A stretch of 64,000 nucleotides of DNA from Breviolum minutum Mf 1.05b.01 (GCA_000507305.1 DF239054.1:248001-312000), one strand, 5' to 3'; positions 1 to 11,572 are shown, counted from the first letter of the stretch. Program-made: numbers and translations. Notes: generated from the sequence alone by a model not told the origin.

Positions 1-147
1 GGAAGACACTCATGTTTATGTTGGTGCATGTCATAACCGCGCTGCATCGCGACACCATGATTTTGGGACAAGGATTCCAGTTGATTGAACTTTTAAAAGT
101 ATTTGAAAAGGTCAACGCTTGAGCTGAGGTGATTCCCGGCTGGGTTG

Positions 148-168
148 TTGTTGCTGTTGTTGTTGATT

Positions 169-204
<36 letters not shown>

Positions 205-210
205 TTGTGG

Positions 211-242
<32 letters not shown>

Positions 243-296
243 GGGTGGTGGTGGTGGTGGTGGTGGTGGTGGTGGTGTTGTTGTTGTTGTTGTTGC
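148..296. repeat. TTG / GTG trinucleotide microsatellite
   Basis: About 150 bases of TTG repeats with an inner GTG block. All frames are open and give poly-Leu, poly-Val, poly-Gly or poly-Asn/Pro readings, none taken as coding. Confidence 0.95.
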
Positions 297-1134
297 CATC
301 TTAGCAGATGATGTTTGGCTTCACATCCCAGCCTTGTCCATTTTTGGGGGGCCAGGATGTGGACTTCATGGTCACGTTTCTCCGGCTAGAAACAGCCATT
401 TGGGTGGACGGTGATGTGGGTTTGAAACCAACATGAAACCTTGGGTTGTCCCCCTTTCCCAGTTGTAGTGACCACCAGGTTTCAATACTTGTTTTTTGCA
501 GGGGATCCCTATGAGCCGCCTCATTTGCCACTGTTGCTGGGAGGGGGGGACAACCCAACGTAAACCACAAGCTATCAACTAAATACCTAGTAGACCGCCC
601 TCAATCAGCCTAAACAGCAAGTAACTTAAGAAAAAAACAGAAAATCCAAAGACATCAAATAGAAAAATAAACAAAGCATCAACCACAAGCTCCTCGAGCA
701 ACAACAGAATTTGTGGGAATTGAGGGCGTCCACTTTTATATCGTCTCCGAAAGTTGCTCAGTTTGGAAAAGAAATCATTGCAAGAAATGGGTCGACATTG
801 TTTGGCATGGGGAATCCTCAGTGTCGACCCATTTCTGAAAATGATCCACCCGTAAACCCTGCAATCGTCTGCAATCATTTCATCCCACATTAAATGGAAA
901 TCCATTGTTATTACCCAGAACTGAAGGTCTGATAGGGTGGGTTGGGGGGCTAATTCAGTGTTGATCATGTTGACACAAATCATCCCAAAAACCCTTTGAA
1001 ATCACTGGGAACTACAAATTTGACATAGATTTTCCAGAGGTTTGAAGATGACAAATCCGGGAAACCCAACTCCCCAATTTGGGAGTTGGCGCTCGTTCAT
1101 CACCCCAATTTGAAAACAGCTTAAGAATTTGAAA

Positions 1135-1249
1135 TACCCCTGGAAGTTTAACAGCTCGCCTCTGAAAAGATACCATCCCAAAAGGAAAGTAGCGAACGTC
1201 TTCCAACCATTCATTTTCAGAGGCGAACTGTTAGTTTTAGGGAGGGTAT
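1135..1249. mobile_element. M3 palindromic element
   Basis: M3 defined: ends ACCCTCCCTGAAACTAACAG / CTGTTAGTTTCAGGGAGGGT, then CTCGCCCCTGAAAAT. Several copies are flanked by TA, as expected for Stowaway-like elements (inference). This copy has a diverged left end. Confidence 0.75.
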
Positions 1250-2345
1250 CCTTTGTTTTCGTTTCTTTTTGTTAAAACGGGGACATGCATTGGAAATCCT
1301 GTTTTTGTGTTGTTGGCAAGTCTGTAAGACTAGCATCGTTTCTGAGTACACTCCCTAAAACGAACTGCGAGTTTACCCCTGTAAAAATGGTGTTTGGGAA
1401 ACGATCCGGCGTCCTTTCGGGGCAACCTTGGGCCTATTTTCAAACTTGCTGTTGGGAGTGTGGGGGTGTAGCTGACTCCGTCTTTCCAAAAAGGTGGGAC
1501 GTTTTCCTAACATAAGGTCAAGGAATACAATCAGAGAAACAACCTATATACAATCATCATCAATCATCCGAATACCTAGTCCGTTGGAAGTCGACTGTTC
1601 AAACAGAATGGTTTGTTTCTGTAACGACTGCATTGTTTTCGTTTTCGGGTTTATTTCATCAACCATTCCAGGGGTAAACCTATGCTTTTAATGGTCGACT
1701 TGATTTCCTGGGCCGGGGCGTGGAAGGCTCGTGCCACATGTTTCATCCTGTGACGATTGCTAGCATGCTGGGTATATTGGGTATCCGGGGATCAACCCAA
1801 GGGATCCCATGCTGATACTCTTGTGGTGTTTGTTGAAGGTTTTTTCATGTTTTAGGGCCTTAGATCCCATGGTAAATTATCACCATGAAACAACACCATG
1901 GTAATATTGGGGAAGATTTTGTTCCAAACCACCTTTTACAAGCAGATCAAAGTACTTGGGGTGATTCTACGTTGCAGACTGACCCCCCACCTATTTGCTG
2001 TTGAACCAGAGAAAAAAGAAGCATACGTGTGGGCCGTCACCATGTGATGGTTGCTGTTGATCAAGGAATCTTTGTTTTGGTAGGTGACATTGAATCTGAA
2101 GAATGATCGTTTAGATCCTCATGTTTTGTGTCATCTACAACATACAACAAATCCCAGGATCTACCCCACCAAAAGAATAACATTAAAAACAGAAACCGTG
2201 TTTCATGATCCATGTTTTTTTTTCCCTGGATGTATTTGTTTGTTTTTTTGTTTCGGAGTTTTTGTTTCAAAACTTCAGTTTTCAGAATCCAACCCACCAG
2301 TCACCACCACCGGAAAACCGAGCAATTTGGACCCTGGCTTCTGAG

Positions 2346-2390
2346 TCCTGGGGATAAGATTGGCATTGTGGGTGGCAATGGCAAGGGCAA
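2346..2390 (+). CDS. Possible P-loop (Walker A) exon, ABC-F-like
   Basis: A 45-base stretch bounded by an AG and a GTAGGG donor encodes PGDKIGIVGGNGKGK, which fits the Walker A segment of ABC ATPases, especially ABC-F proteins (P-G-D-x-I-G-I-V-G-x-N-G-x-G-K). The donor falls where Ser/Thr should follow. I could not find the matching next exon or any signature (LSGG) or Walker B exon. It may be an isolated fragment or chance. The exon could begin further upstream, since the frame is open to about 2212. Confidence 0.35.
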
Positions 2391-3096
2391 GTAGGGTAAC
2401 CCGGTAGGCCTTGGACCGCTGGTCCGGTTGGAGATGGCTGGGATGAGGAGGATGAACAGTGGCAAACTTGGTTTCATGGTGAAGCCATGAATATGTTAGT
2501 GATATAATCGAACATATTTGAACATACTATATATATATACATATATATCTTTGCTTATTCTACAGATATAGTAACATTTGATTCGCTGTATATATAGTAT
2601 ACACTTACGTGTTAATTGTGCTTATATATGCTTTAGATATACAAACATTCCAACGCAACATCCTGGCGATGATCCGATGATCCAAGTTCTTGGGCGAAAT
2701 TGTGTGCATTAAACCTTGGGTGTTTGGTGTTAAATTTTGTGGCGTTTCCTTACGATTCAAATGGAGATGTCTCAAAATTTGGGTCAGCCAAACACATCTG
2801 AAAAAGGCATTGGGTTCCTGCTTAGTTCAAGCATTTTGAAGGATTTTGGAGCTGCTTTGATCCATACACTCCCACAAAGAACACCAGTGGTCAGCAAGGG
2901 TGTTGATCAGGGGCGAGAGTGGCGCAAAAACATGGGGTACCCAAAGAGACTGCAAAATTAGTCATACAATTGGTAATGATACATAGTTGGTAGGTCCATG
3001 TAAGTCCATTTTTGTTGCGGTCTCCAATCAGTTGGATCAGTTCAAAAATCAGATGACAAGTTTTTGTTGCATCAGCAGTCTAGAATATGTGCTTGG

Positions 3097-3236
3097 AGGA
3101 TCATCCCAGTTAATAAGCAGTTAGGATCACCCCCGCATGTACAAGCCATTATCATGGCCATTTGGATCCCACAACCACAGGAACTGGAGACTTAGGATCA
3201 CCACGGTTATTAACCAAGTCCTGGGATGATCCTCCA
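3097..3236. mobile_element. M8 palindromic element
   Basis: Ends GGAGGATCATCCCAGTTAAT / ATTAACCAAGTCCTGGGATGATCCTCC. A relative lies at 19274-19438. Confidence 0.8.
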
Positions 3237-3301
3237 TGATTTATGTACCTACGAATTTACCATACAAATCAACTAACGTCATGGTCGCGAAACTGCCAGT
3301 A

Positions 3302-3407
3302 CCCATAGGAGCAATGGTATATATACGTATATATATTTTACCTCCATTTGGTTGATTTTTATGGTAAATGTAGGTAAATATACCAGACATGACATGGATC
3401 CTATGGG
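3302..3407. mobile_element. M1 palindromic element (MITE-like)
   Basis: M1 defined: ends CCCATAGGATCC / GGATCCTATGGG, inner inverted arms TGGTATATTTACCTACATTT / AAATGTAGGTAAATATACCA and a short centre often containing GGTTGATTTTTATGG. No coding capacity. This copy shares the flank AACTGCCAGTACCCATAGG with the copy at 11272. Confidence 0.85.
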
Positions 3408-4754
3408 GTATGAGTTCCCTTGTTGTATATATAATGTAGGTACATATACAATCGTCCCAATCATTGATCCTATTATCGAAACTTGGGGAGAAAAAAGTTG
3501 GGATCATCCTCCAAGTGTCACCCGTGCTACCATCCTTGGACAAAATGGAAAGGTGTGACAGCTTGTTTAACTGTCGAATTAATGAGGATTTTTGAGATAT
3601 TTTTTTCAAATATGAAGATCAAAGAAATATTTAAGCAAAATATAGCAAAACAAATCCAGTATGTCACATCGCCCCTGGTTCATGATTTGTGGACGGGGAA
3701 TGATCCATCGATTTTCCTTCGTATCGAGGACACGGTGTTTCAAATTTCAATCATGAAGGATGGAAGCAGTTCATGATTCTTTTGTTCTTGTGAGCATTTC
3801 AACTTATCCCTGTCATTGAAGTTGCATGTTCACAAAATATGAGGGATACCGTTGGACAACATCCTTGGTTGTGATGCTTGGAAATTTTGGGATTTGTTTA
3901 AGGTGTTTTTGTGTTACTTTCTACCATGTGATATGACAATGTGTTCCCAATTTGGTAGGAGTTCTTACCTTTTCAGACCATAAAGCAAAAAATGTCAGAA
4001 TAACCGGTGAAAGCGACTTGGGCATGGATGTATACATTTTGGTTAGATCTTTGATTAGATTTCCCCAAGACATTATCTCATCGAAAACAAAGGTTCGAGA
4101 AGGGTTTATAATGAAACACACCTCATAAGGACCTTCCCAATATTTTATGTCCAATCTTAGAGGGAAACAGATCGTGCCAACATGATTTATGTCTTGTCTG
4201 CCCGTTGATGCGACTCAAGTATCGTGGATAAAACAGGGGCAACCTTTGCTCTAAATAGACCGAAATTCATGAAACAACTCAGGTTGAGAAGTCATTCTTT
4301 TAACTTTTAACCAACATGAACATAGCTTTGGATTCGTTTTTCAGGTGACTATTAAACCACCAGCTTGGGATAATCATTTTGGAACTTTTTTTTCAAAGCA
4401 TGAAATCATAACTTCCCCGGAAGTTTGACAGCGAGTTTGCCCCTGACAAAATGCTGGAAACGGAAGAGGTTCGCCTTTCAGGTGGGTAGCAAATCCAAGT
4501 AACCTGAACCTATCTTCATCCCGCCGATTTGTTTCAACAAAATGGTCAGAACCAACTTGGACGTAGTGCAGGATGATCATCTGAAAATTTGCATGATTTT
4601 CATGAAAATGCCTTCAGCAACACAAAAAAAAAGGTGATGATGCAGGATGCCTACTATGACATGGAAATGTCACAGTTTCCGGATTTCGAACATCTTGGAA
4701 AGACCTGCACCAAACAAACAAAAAATATATGTAGATTACAAAACAGTATATATA

Positions 4755-4868
4755 TCCCTAGGGATCCAATCACCTTCTGAGAAAGGTAATGGCACCTAAA
4801 TACCTTTCTGAGGAGGTGATTATACACCCCAATCATCATCTGACAAGGTGAGCCAGGATCCCTAGGGT
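4755..4868. mobile_element. M7 element
   Basis: Ends TATCCCTAGGGATCCAATCACC / GGTGAGCCAGGATCCCTAGGGTA. Related copies at 15470-15572 and 54450-54552. Confidence 0.83.
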
Positions 4869-5066
4869 ATCGTATTTCTTCTTGCCAAATCAATCCTCTT
4901 CCATTGGGAAACTCCGTGGCGGAGCACCTTCGCATGGAAAAATGGTCTTTCGGGCGAGCACCGCCAGTCACTTGGTTTTCACCCACGATGGTCGGCGTGT
5001 TTTTTTTTTTAAAGGAACTGCGGTTGGTAGATGCCTTAAGGATGACGGATTTTATATAGATGGGTG

Positions 5067-5166
5067 TTTCCAAAAAAATAATGATATCCCCAAATCATCC
5101 ATTTTAATAGGGTTTTCCATTATAAACCATCCATTTTGGGGTACCCTTCTTTTTGGAAACACCCAG
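5067..5166. mobile_element. M10 palindromic element
   Basis: GGGTGTTTCCAAAAA..ATCCCCAAATCATCCATTTT and ACCATCCATTTTGGGGTACC..TTTTTGGAAACACCC. Copies at 11466-11572 and 22950-23062. Confidence 0.85.
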
Positions 5167-5482
5167 ATAAAGACTCGATTTTTTAGGGAGAGGTTAAACA
5201 TTTATAGATATGTTCCTGACTTTGGGCCTGAAGTTTTTAAAGATAGCTTTTTAGTTGAGTGTAGTTGAGTGTTTACCTCCAAGCCATGTTTGGGATAGTT
5301 TTTAGGTAAACATGTTCAGGCCATGTTTGTTGAGTTTTACCCCAAGCAACTGGAGAAAAGTTACCCATCTTGACGACCAACTCCCACCAAACAAGTGCAG
5401 AAAGTACTGCAGAGATACTTGTGATGGGAAAGTGGGAGAATGACATTGATTTGGAAGAGGTCGATGTTTTTTATAACGAATA

Positions 5483-5579
5483 CTAGGTGGTGGTTTCAAA
5501 TATTTTTTATTTCACCCCTACCTGGGGAAATGATCCAAATTGACTAATATTTTTCCGATGGGTTGAAACCACCAACTAG
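5483..5579. mobile_element. M2 palindromic element (MITE-like)
   Basis: M2 defined: ends CTAGGTGGTGGTTTCAAA / TTGAAACCACCAACTAG, inner blocks TTATTTTCACCCCTA..TGGGG and ATGATCCAATTTGACTAATA. About 100 bp, not coding. Confidence 0.88.
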
Positions 5580-5831
5580 AATAGATGCACGTGACCAATG
5601 ATCATGCAACATTGCAGTGGCATAGTTAAAAATTATTGACAACAAAAATCCGAACATCATTTAGAGATTTATATACCATATTTTTTCTGATGTTCACCTC
5701 AAAAATCCTGCACCAGTTGGGATGAAGATTTCATTGAAACAGTTGAAACCGTACCAACTTACAAAGGATGTATCTAAAATAGCTAAGAGATTTGTTTATA
5801 ACTTGCTTGAGAAATTTGAGCAGTGTTCGAA

Positions 5832-5960
5832 ACCCTGGCTGGTTGTTTGATATAGGGCATAGGACATCCTACCCAATTATATGGGGATTATTTCATAAGC
5901 GAATATAAGGATCCCTATAAACCAATCAGTATTTCATGGAATGTCATAAGGGTTTTGATC
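5832..5960. mobile_element. M5 element
   Basis: M5 defined: CCCTGGTTGTTTAGGGTATA..GGGATTATACTACCCAATTATA..GGGATTATAATAAACCATTATA..AGGATCCCTATCAACCAATC..AGTATTTCATGGAATGTCA. Weakly palindromic. Confidence 0.8.
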
Positions 5961-7473
5961 ACTGCTGCTCGATTGTTTTGACACTTCTGCCGTGGTGAAA
6001 CTTAGCAGGTTTTACATCCTTGCAATCCTACGTGGAGCCAGAATTGCTTCGAGGTATCCATGGGTTTCGGTGATTTTGTAGCTTTGGAACCCATGTGGGA
6101 GTAGAAGCCCTAGGAATCAACCGTCATATTCTCGGGAAATTAGGTTGTCCAATTATCCTCTCAGCATAGGTTCCATTGCCATTCTCAGGTGATTGGATTC
6201 CCAAAAATCAAGATGATTCGATCCGGCTTCATTTTCTGGGCAGCTTTAAGTAGCTCTTGAAGGGCACAACTGTTGAATTTTAGTTGGCTGCAGGGAATTA
6301 ATACTGTCGATATGTGGATGGAAGAGATCCCAAAAAGAGTATCAAGCCCTCTCAGTAGCGGGGATGAACTACGAAAAGCCATCAACAGTAGGGGATGATA
6401 CCTGCCTCCACTGATTATGTGTATATAACGGGGTCTTGATTGACTTTTACGGCATGCATAGCTCTGAAATCATAGCATCCAATGCGGCGTCCACCTGACT
6501 GATCAGGCCCGAGGAAATTTTAAGCGGGCCCCTTGTTATTAACGCAGCATTTGAATTCTCACCGAAGAAGCTGTGCAAGGACATTAATGATTATCATTTC
6601 AACTGCCGTATCAGGAACAGTTAGTTTGGTGCTGAACAACTTCGGTATCAGGAACAGTGAGATTCCTACTGAAGCATCTTTTCCATATAAAGACATGTCC
6701 GGTTGGACCGAAAAGGGCGCACAGCTGTACAAATTTTGATGGAGAAGGGTTTCTTGCTTTCCTCCTCGGCAAGTGTGTGTCCAACCTAACCGAAGAAGGT
6801 GACAAGAATAGATACAAACCGACCCGCCGCAGCAGTGCTCAAAGCTCAAAGCCCAAACGCTCAAAGCCCAAACGCTCGAAGAGACAATGGTGCGGGGGGT
6901 GACAAAATCCCGCATTAGTTGACGTAACTCCCGCCACGTAGCAGTAGCAGGTCATATTGGCCTTGTTCTGCATCCTTTGCGCGCTCTCTGACAGGTACCT
7001 CGTCCTGGTCTTCCTCTGCCCGGGTCCAAGTGCAAATGTCTAATCAAGCCTTTCTTGCCCGGCAGAGAGAATGTCAGGTCTGGCTCTGGTAGGCGCAAGC
7101 GGGACTTTGGTGCGACTTCTCATATCGACCACAAAAAGTGTCGTTTGCACAGGCGCAGCGCCTAAAAAACCTGGCAAGCCGGTGCCGCCGCGCGTGCACC
7201 TTAGGATGAACGCAGACGTGACGACTTCCTGCTGCAGGCCTTGCATCATTATTTCACTGGGTCACACCAAAAAGATCTTTTTTAGTATGTTTGCAAGTTG
7301 ACAGTTCTAAAGTTCTAGCGAGTTTGTTTAGGTGCTGGGGGTTGTGGCATTGCCAACCCTGAATCAGCAGATGGTTGCTTGGCCAGTGTGATCCAGAAGA
7401 CATGTTGGCGGCAAAATTGTTGGTTGTATTTTTTCAAGATGTTTGTGAAATCAGGTTGTGCAAACGACCACAG

Positions 7474-7553
7474 CTCTTCAGCGCCTTCAACTCCTTCGTC
7501 AGTTGACCGGATGGTTGAAGATATGATGGGTGTGAATGCAAGTCCTGGTGCAG
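7474..7553 (+). CDS. Candidate exon of a Ser/Pro-rich protein
   Basis: The stretch reads SSAPSTPSSVDRMVEDMMGV then NASPGA and ends at a GTGGGA donor. Two AG acceptors (7473 and 7481) fit the same frame. It lies in a GC-richer, element-free region with the duplicated exons at 7747 and 8097 and is presumably part of the same gene. The low-complexity Ser/Pro composition gives no family assignment. Confidence 0.45.
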
Positions 7554-7746
7554 GTGGGATACAGATAACTTGATCCACCAACGATTCACATTGGTTCTGT
7601 TTGTGAAGAGTCCCATATATATGGATTCGATTTGCAGGCGCATCCCCGCCATTTGTGTGCTGCAAGCTCAGTACTGAAAGAACAAGCCTTTCACTTCTAG
7701 CAGGCACTGGCCGCATATCCATTCCTCGTTGTGCTTTTCTCTCAAG

Positions 7747-7803
7747 GCACGACGGCTGTGACAACGCCAGCTTCTGCCAGTCCAAATCTCGACTTGTTCA
7801 GTG
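7747..7803 (+). CDS. Duplicated exon, copy 1 (TTPASASPNLDLFSG)
   Basis: Acceptor CTCAAG|G and donor G|GTAAAA bound 57 bases that read TTAVTTPASASPNLDLFS. NLDLF resembles short adaptor-binding linear motifs of endocytic proteins, but that is only a resemblance. A copy of the same exon with the same length and splice sites lies exactly 350 bases downstream, inside a duplication of about 330 bases. Confidence 0.5.
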
Positions 7804-8096
7804 GTAAAAAAACAGCGCTCTGTCGAGGGGTGCAGACGGCGAACCTACAAAGAAGACTGTACTCAAAACAACCCATCACTAAGACAACGAAACGGTGCCT
7901 CCTGCAGCCAGCCGGGTACTGAGCGACGCTACGACCTTTTGAAAATTTTTGTCCTTTCAAAGAGTCCCATATGGATTCGATTTGCAGGCGCACCCCCGCC
8001 ATTTGTGTGCTGCAAGCTCAGTACTGAAAGAATAATCTTTTCACGTCTAGCAGGCACTGGCCGCATATCCATTCCTCGTTGTGCTTTTCTCTGAAG

Positions 8097-8153
8097 GCAC
8101 GACGGTAGTGACAACGCCAGCTCCTGCCAGTCCAAATCTCGACTTGTTCAGTG
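8097..8153 (+). CDS. Duplicated exon, copy 2 (TTPAPASPNLDLFSG)
   Basis: The second copy of the 57-base exon reads TTVVTTPAPASPNLDLFS, with acceptor TGAAG|G and donor G|GTAAAG. Differences from copy 1 are few and leave the frame intact. The segment is 19 codons and starts and ends in the same phase, so both copies can be spliced together or one can be skipped without a frameshift. Confidence 0.5.
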
Positions 8154-8701
8154 GTAAAGGACTTAAAAACAGCGCTCTGTCGAGGGGTGCAGACGGCGAA
8201 CCTACAAAGAAGACTGTACTCAAAACAACCCATCACTAAGACAACGAAACAGTGCCTCCTGCAGCCAGCCGGGTACTGAGCGACGCTACGACCTTTTCAA
8301 ACAGAAGTACGTGACAAGCCCGACTAACACCCAGCTAAGAAACATGACGATGGAATATTCAATTTTGAGGCGTGTCTGCCACTGCCACAGCCAGCCCTGG
8401 TCAGAAACCCCAATGGTTTTTAGTGACCAGTACTTTGATGACCATAGTTGTTTGAGATAGCAGAGACAACGCGACATGTCCGCTTCAAATTTGAAAAGGC
8501 TGACCACCAATGAATAGCCAAGGCCCATGCAGCTCCCGAGTGAATGGCACACGGCCGGGAACTCGTTTGCTTGACGCTCTAGGCCTTCATAAAATTTGCA
8601 AAGGTCAACCTGCTCCGCAACTCTCAGTCTCGGCTTTGTTTGGAACGAGATAGGTACGAGAAACGGGCAAACCACACGACGTTCATTTTGAAAACCTTAT
8701 C

Positions 8702-9202
8702 ATGCTGCCTGAGTCCCTCTGCCGTCGGCTCCGAGTTGGGCCTTCTAGACGCTATTTCGAGTCGATAAAATGCCTTCATCATGAGTTTCATCTTCAAAAA
8801 TTTCAAGGCCAACCTACTGGTCCTGCTGCTGCTGAAATGGCACCAGACAGCAGGGGCCTTTTTTGGCCACACTTGGAACAAAAAAATAGCCACAGTTCTT
8901 TTTCTTGCTACTTTGAAATCTACATATGCGAAATCGAACCAGAAGATCATTTGAAAGATCTTTTCCTCCCTCCTATCAGGTCCTTCGTCAGGTCCGACCT
9001 TGTTTCTGATTCGGACCTGGAGGAGCTTGGTCTCATACTCTCGAAAACGCCGCCAGGCTGGGCCACACTAAACCTAAATCTGCTTGCTTTCGGTCAAGCA
9101 ACTGCATCTCAGGCAAAACCAAGGCGCCGTCCACAGAAGCCCAAAGCGAAGGCAGCACCGAAAGGTGCTGCCAAGAAGACCAGGAAAAGGAAAGGAGGCT
9201 AG
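8702..9202 (+). CDS. C-terminal coding region with lysine-rich tail
   Basis: An open frame of 166 codons ends at TAG 9200-9202. The last third reads SDLVSDSDLEELGLILSK, then TPPGWATLNLNLLAFGQ, and finishes in a basic tail (PKAKAAPKGAAKKTRKRKGG) typical of nuclear or nucleolar proteins. The coding exon probably begins inside the frame, for example after the CGTCAG at 8991, because upstream residues look like intron read-through. It could be the last exon of the gene carrying the duplicated exons. Confidence 0.4.
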   Translation: MLPESLCRRLRVGPSRRYFESIKCLHHEFHLQKFQGQPTGPAAAEMAPDSRGLFWPHLEQKNSHSSFSCYFEIYICEIEPEDHLKDLFLPPIRSFVRSDLVSDSDLEELGLILSKTPPGWATLNLNLLAFGQATASQAKPRRRPQKPKAKAAPKGAAKKTRKRKGG

Positions 9203-9929
9203 GCAACCCATTCTGAATTGATTTTTTTGAAGCTCACAAACTTTCTCCTTACGAAGCCACATATGTTCAGGTGCTGAAAAGCAAAAGAAAGAAGCGGCTG
9301 AACCAAAACACGTCCCGGAGCGTATGTTTGATTGCTTTTGCCCACATGTGACCAGTGTAATTTACATCTTATTTCAATGGCATGCCCAGACGCTTGGAGC
9401 ATCTGGTCGCTCGCCCACAGAAGGTATGACATGTAGATACATATAGGCTATGAAGGACGTTTAAGGATTGAATTCGGAAGTATTCCCCATACTCTCCATG
9501 TGGGACTTGAGCATTTGTTCCCCCAAAATGATTCCAGCATATTGAATTTTGCCAAAGAAATAACGAAAGCAAACCATATTTTTTTCAGGCATGTACATGT
9601 TGGTGGCCACATGTTATTCGTTCATATATGGGTTTTAGGGGGGAGACTTTGATCCCTGCAATCGATGCATCAGTGGTCCAAGGTGGGTGGGTTTCAAAAG
9701 ATGTTTGATGTTTATCCAACTTTTGGACAGGTTACCTATCTACCATGGAAACCAACAGCCCCTCAATTTTTTATTTCACCCATATTTCTACAAATTTCAC
9801 ACCTTCATTGTTCCATAAGTTTTGGGGAGAAACAAGGTAGGTGGTGGCAACAGAAATTCTTATGTTCACCCCGGATCCTTGGGGGAAGATTTTTTCACCA
9901 TTTTTGACTTGCGCATATCAATAAAGTTT

Positions 9930-10060
9930 CCTGGTTCCCTTAATAGGTGGGATCAGTGGTATATAATCCTCAAATTGGCAAGGACTATAAGTGGTATGTA
10001 AGTGGTATATACTGCCAATTGGGGGATTATATACCGCCTACCGCCTATTAAGGGAACCGG
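9930..10060. mobile_element. M6 palindromic element
   Basis: Ends CTGGTTCCCTTAATAGGTGG / CCGCCTATTAAGGGAACCGG with inner AATCCTCAAATTGGCA / TGCCAATTGGGGGATTATAT. Confidence 0.88.
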
Positions 10061-11271
10061 AAACAACCATTGAACATATTTTTTCAACTGGGTTGGTTGG
10101 TGGGTTCAACCACCAACTCAGGATGCTGAAAGTGTGAAGGTTTAGGGCGATAAATCCCTTCAAATCGTATGTCAAGATTCTGGTGGTGATGAGCCAGTTA
10201 TTTTGGGTCACCGGGGGTGGTAGATCCAACCTATAGTTGACTATAGTTGAGATGATTCTGGTGGTTTTTTGTTTGGAAAGGGTTTGTGACCATTAACTAG
10301 AGTTGATTCAATATCAGTCCCAGAGAAAGCATGGGGACCTATATTCCATTTTTTTTTGAAAGTCATTTGTACCACGGTCTAAAGTGATGCTAAACATGTT
10401 GTCCGACACATGCAGAAATGGGACTTAGGACCTTGTGAAATGGGTCGTTTGATTTTTGATTCAACCATTGGACAATTTGAAATTGGCGATTGTTACTTTA
10501 ATTGAGCTCAATCCTTTTCCACTAGGATTTGGATGTGTAAGATTTGCACATCACCCTTTACTTCCACACCTTTTCACTCCACCAGGAGTTCCATTACACA
10601 CGTGTTTGAGTGGATGGGGAAAGCACTGGCAGCAATCTGAGAGTGCCATGTGTAGTATCTTGGTGATGCACAACGGTGCCATGTCGCGATCGAGTTGCAG
10701 AAACTTTCTGCAAAAATCTTTGAACCCCAAAAACATCTTGTGTGGGAGAAAAAAATTGATGAACATTATGATCAAAATGTTAAATCTGAAGGCAGTTTTG
10801 GGTTACTAACTACCTGCAAATTTCAACCAAAAAATGATGCTAGATTCGATTTTTTTGTTGTTCAAAAAAAATAACGTACCATCAATCGATATATGTTTTT
10901 GTTTTCCGTGACCGATGAAGATGCAGACCCCTTGAGTCGTGAATCGGATCACCTTAAATCGCCAAAGGGGAAAGGGTATGAATTTGGATGGGTTCCTTAA
11001 GGAGGGAAAGACCAGGAATTGAGGAAACCCAAAAATGATGGGGTGGTTTTAGGTTTAACCGGCTGGGTTAGGTTTCTGATAAATCTCAGACGACCACCTG
11101 GGAAAACATTTTGGAATCCGTAGCAATATTTTTAAAGGCAACTTGATATACCTGGGTTTCGGGGGTTTCAAGTTGAGGGAACTATTAATGAACCACAACG
11201 GCTGTTTTCCATCCCTTTGATTCGGGCTTTCGGGAGAATTCCAAAGAATCATGGTGTCAAAACTGCCAGTA

Positions 11272-11359
11272 CCCATAGGATCAATGGTAAATATTTACCT
11301 ACGTGTGGTTGATTTTATTGTAAATGTAGGTAGATATACCAGACATGGATCCTATGGGG
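11272..11359. mobile_element. M1 element
   Basis: Full-length M1 copy, ends CCCATAGGATCA / GGATCCTATGGG. Confidence 0.85.
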
Positions 11360-11465
11360 TATGATTTCCCTTGTTGTATTGCAGCTTGATGGTATAGCTT
11401 CGGAGAACTTCCCTTTCTCAGGATGCTAGTCACCACCAGGATGATATTACATGTTTATATTGATG

Positions 11466-11572
11466 TTTCCGAAAATAGTGGTACCCCCAAATCATCCATT
11501 TTAGTAGGTTTTTCCATTATAAACCATCCATTGTGGGATACCCCAAATTTTGGAAACACCCATATAGTAAGG
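11466..11572. mobile_element. M10 element
   Basis: Well-preserved M10 copy (TGTTTCCGAAAATAGTGGTACCCC ... TTTTGGAAACACCC). Confidence 0.85.

Larger units (their letters stand above)
1..2345. other. No gene recognised; repeats and spacer
   Basis: It contains a TTG/GTG microsatellite (148-296), a palindromic element with ends near 411 and 560, an M3-like element at 1135-1249 and otherwise unassigned sequence. Open frames here are short and overlap the microsatellite. Confidence 0.5.
2391..7473. other. No gene recognised; repeats and unassigned sequence
   Basis: It holds copies of M8 (3097-3236), M1 (3302-3407), M7 (4755-4868), M10 (5067-5166), M2 (5483-5579) and M5 (5832-5960). From about 6.5 kb the composition becomes GC-richer. 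A stretch reading NLTEEGDKNRYKPTRRSS followed by a Ser/Lys/Arg repeat (stop at 6902) might be coding but has no firm boundaries. Confidence 0.45.
7607..8300 (+). repeat. Direct tandem duplication, about 350-bp period
   Basis: The block starting near 7607 (GAGTCCCATATATATGGATT) recurs near 7960 (GAGTCCCATATGGATT). The two stay nearly identical through GCTGCAAGCTCAGTACTGAA, the 57-base exon, GCGCTCTGTCGAGGGGTGCA and CTACGACCTTTT. Copy 2 has a few substitutions and a short insertion (GGACTT) after the exon. Each copy contains one small exon. Confidence 0.9.

Noticed and set aside
93..414. Poly-Asn/Pro, poly-Val and poly-Gly open frames at the window start
   Set aside because: Produced by the TTG/GTG microsatellite.
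4654..5268. Overlapping open frames on both strands near 4.65-5.27 kb
   Set aside because: They cover M7 and M10 elements and a T run; only the short stretch 4885-5010 looks codon-like, and no frame is preferred.
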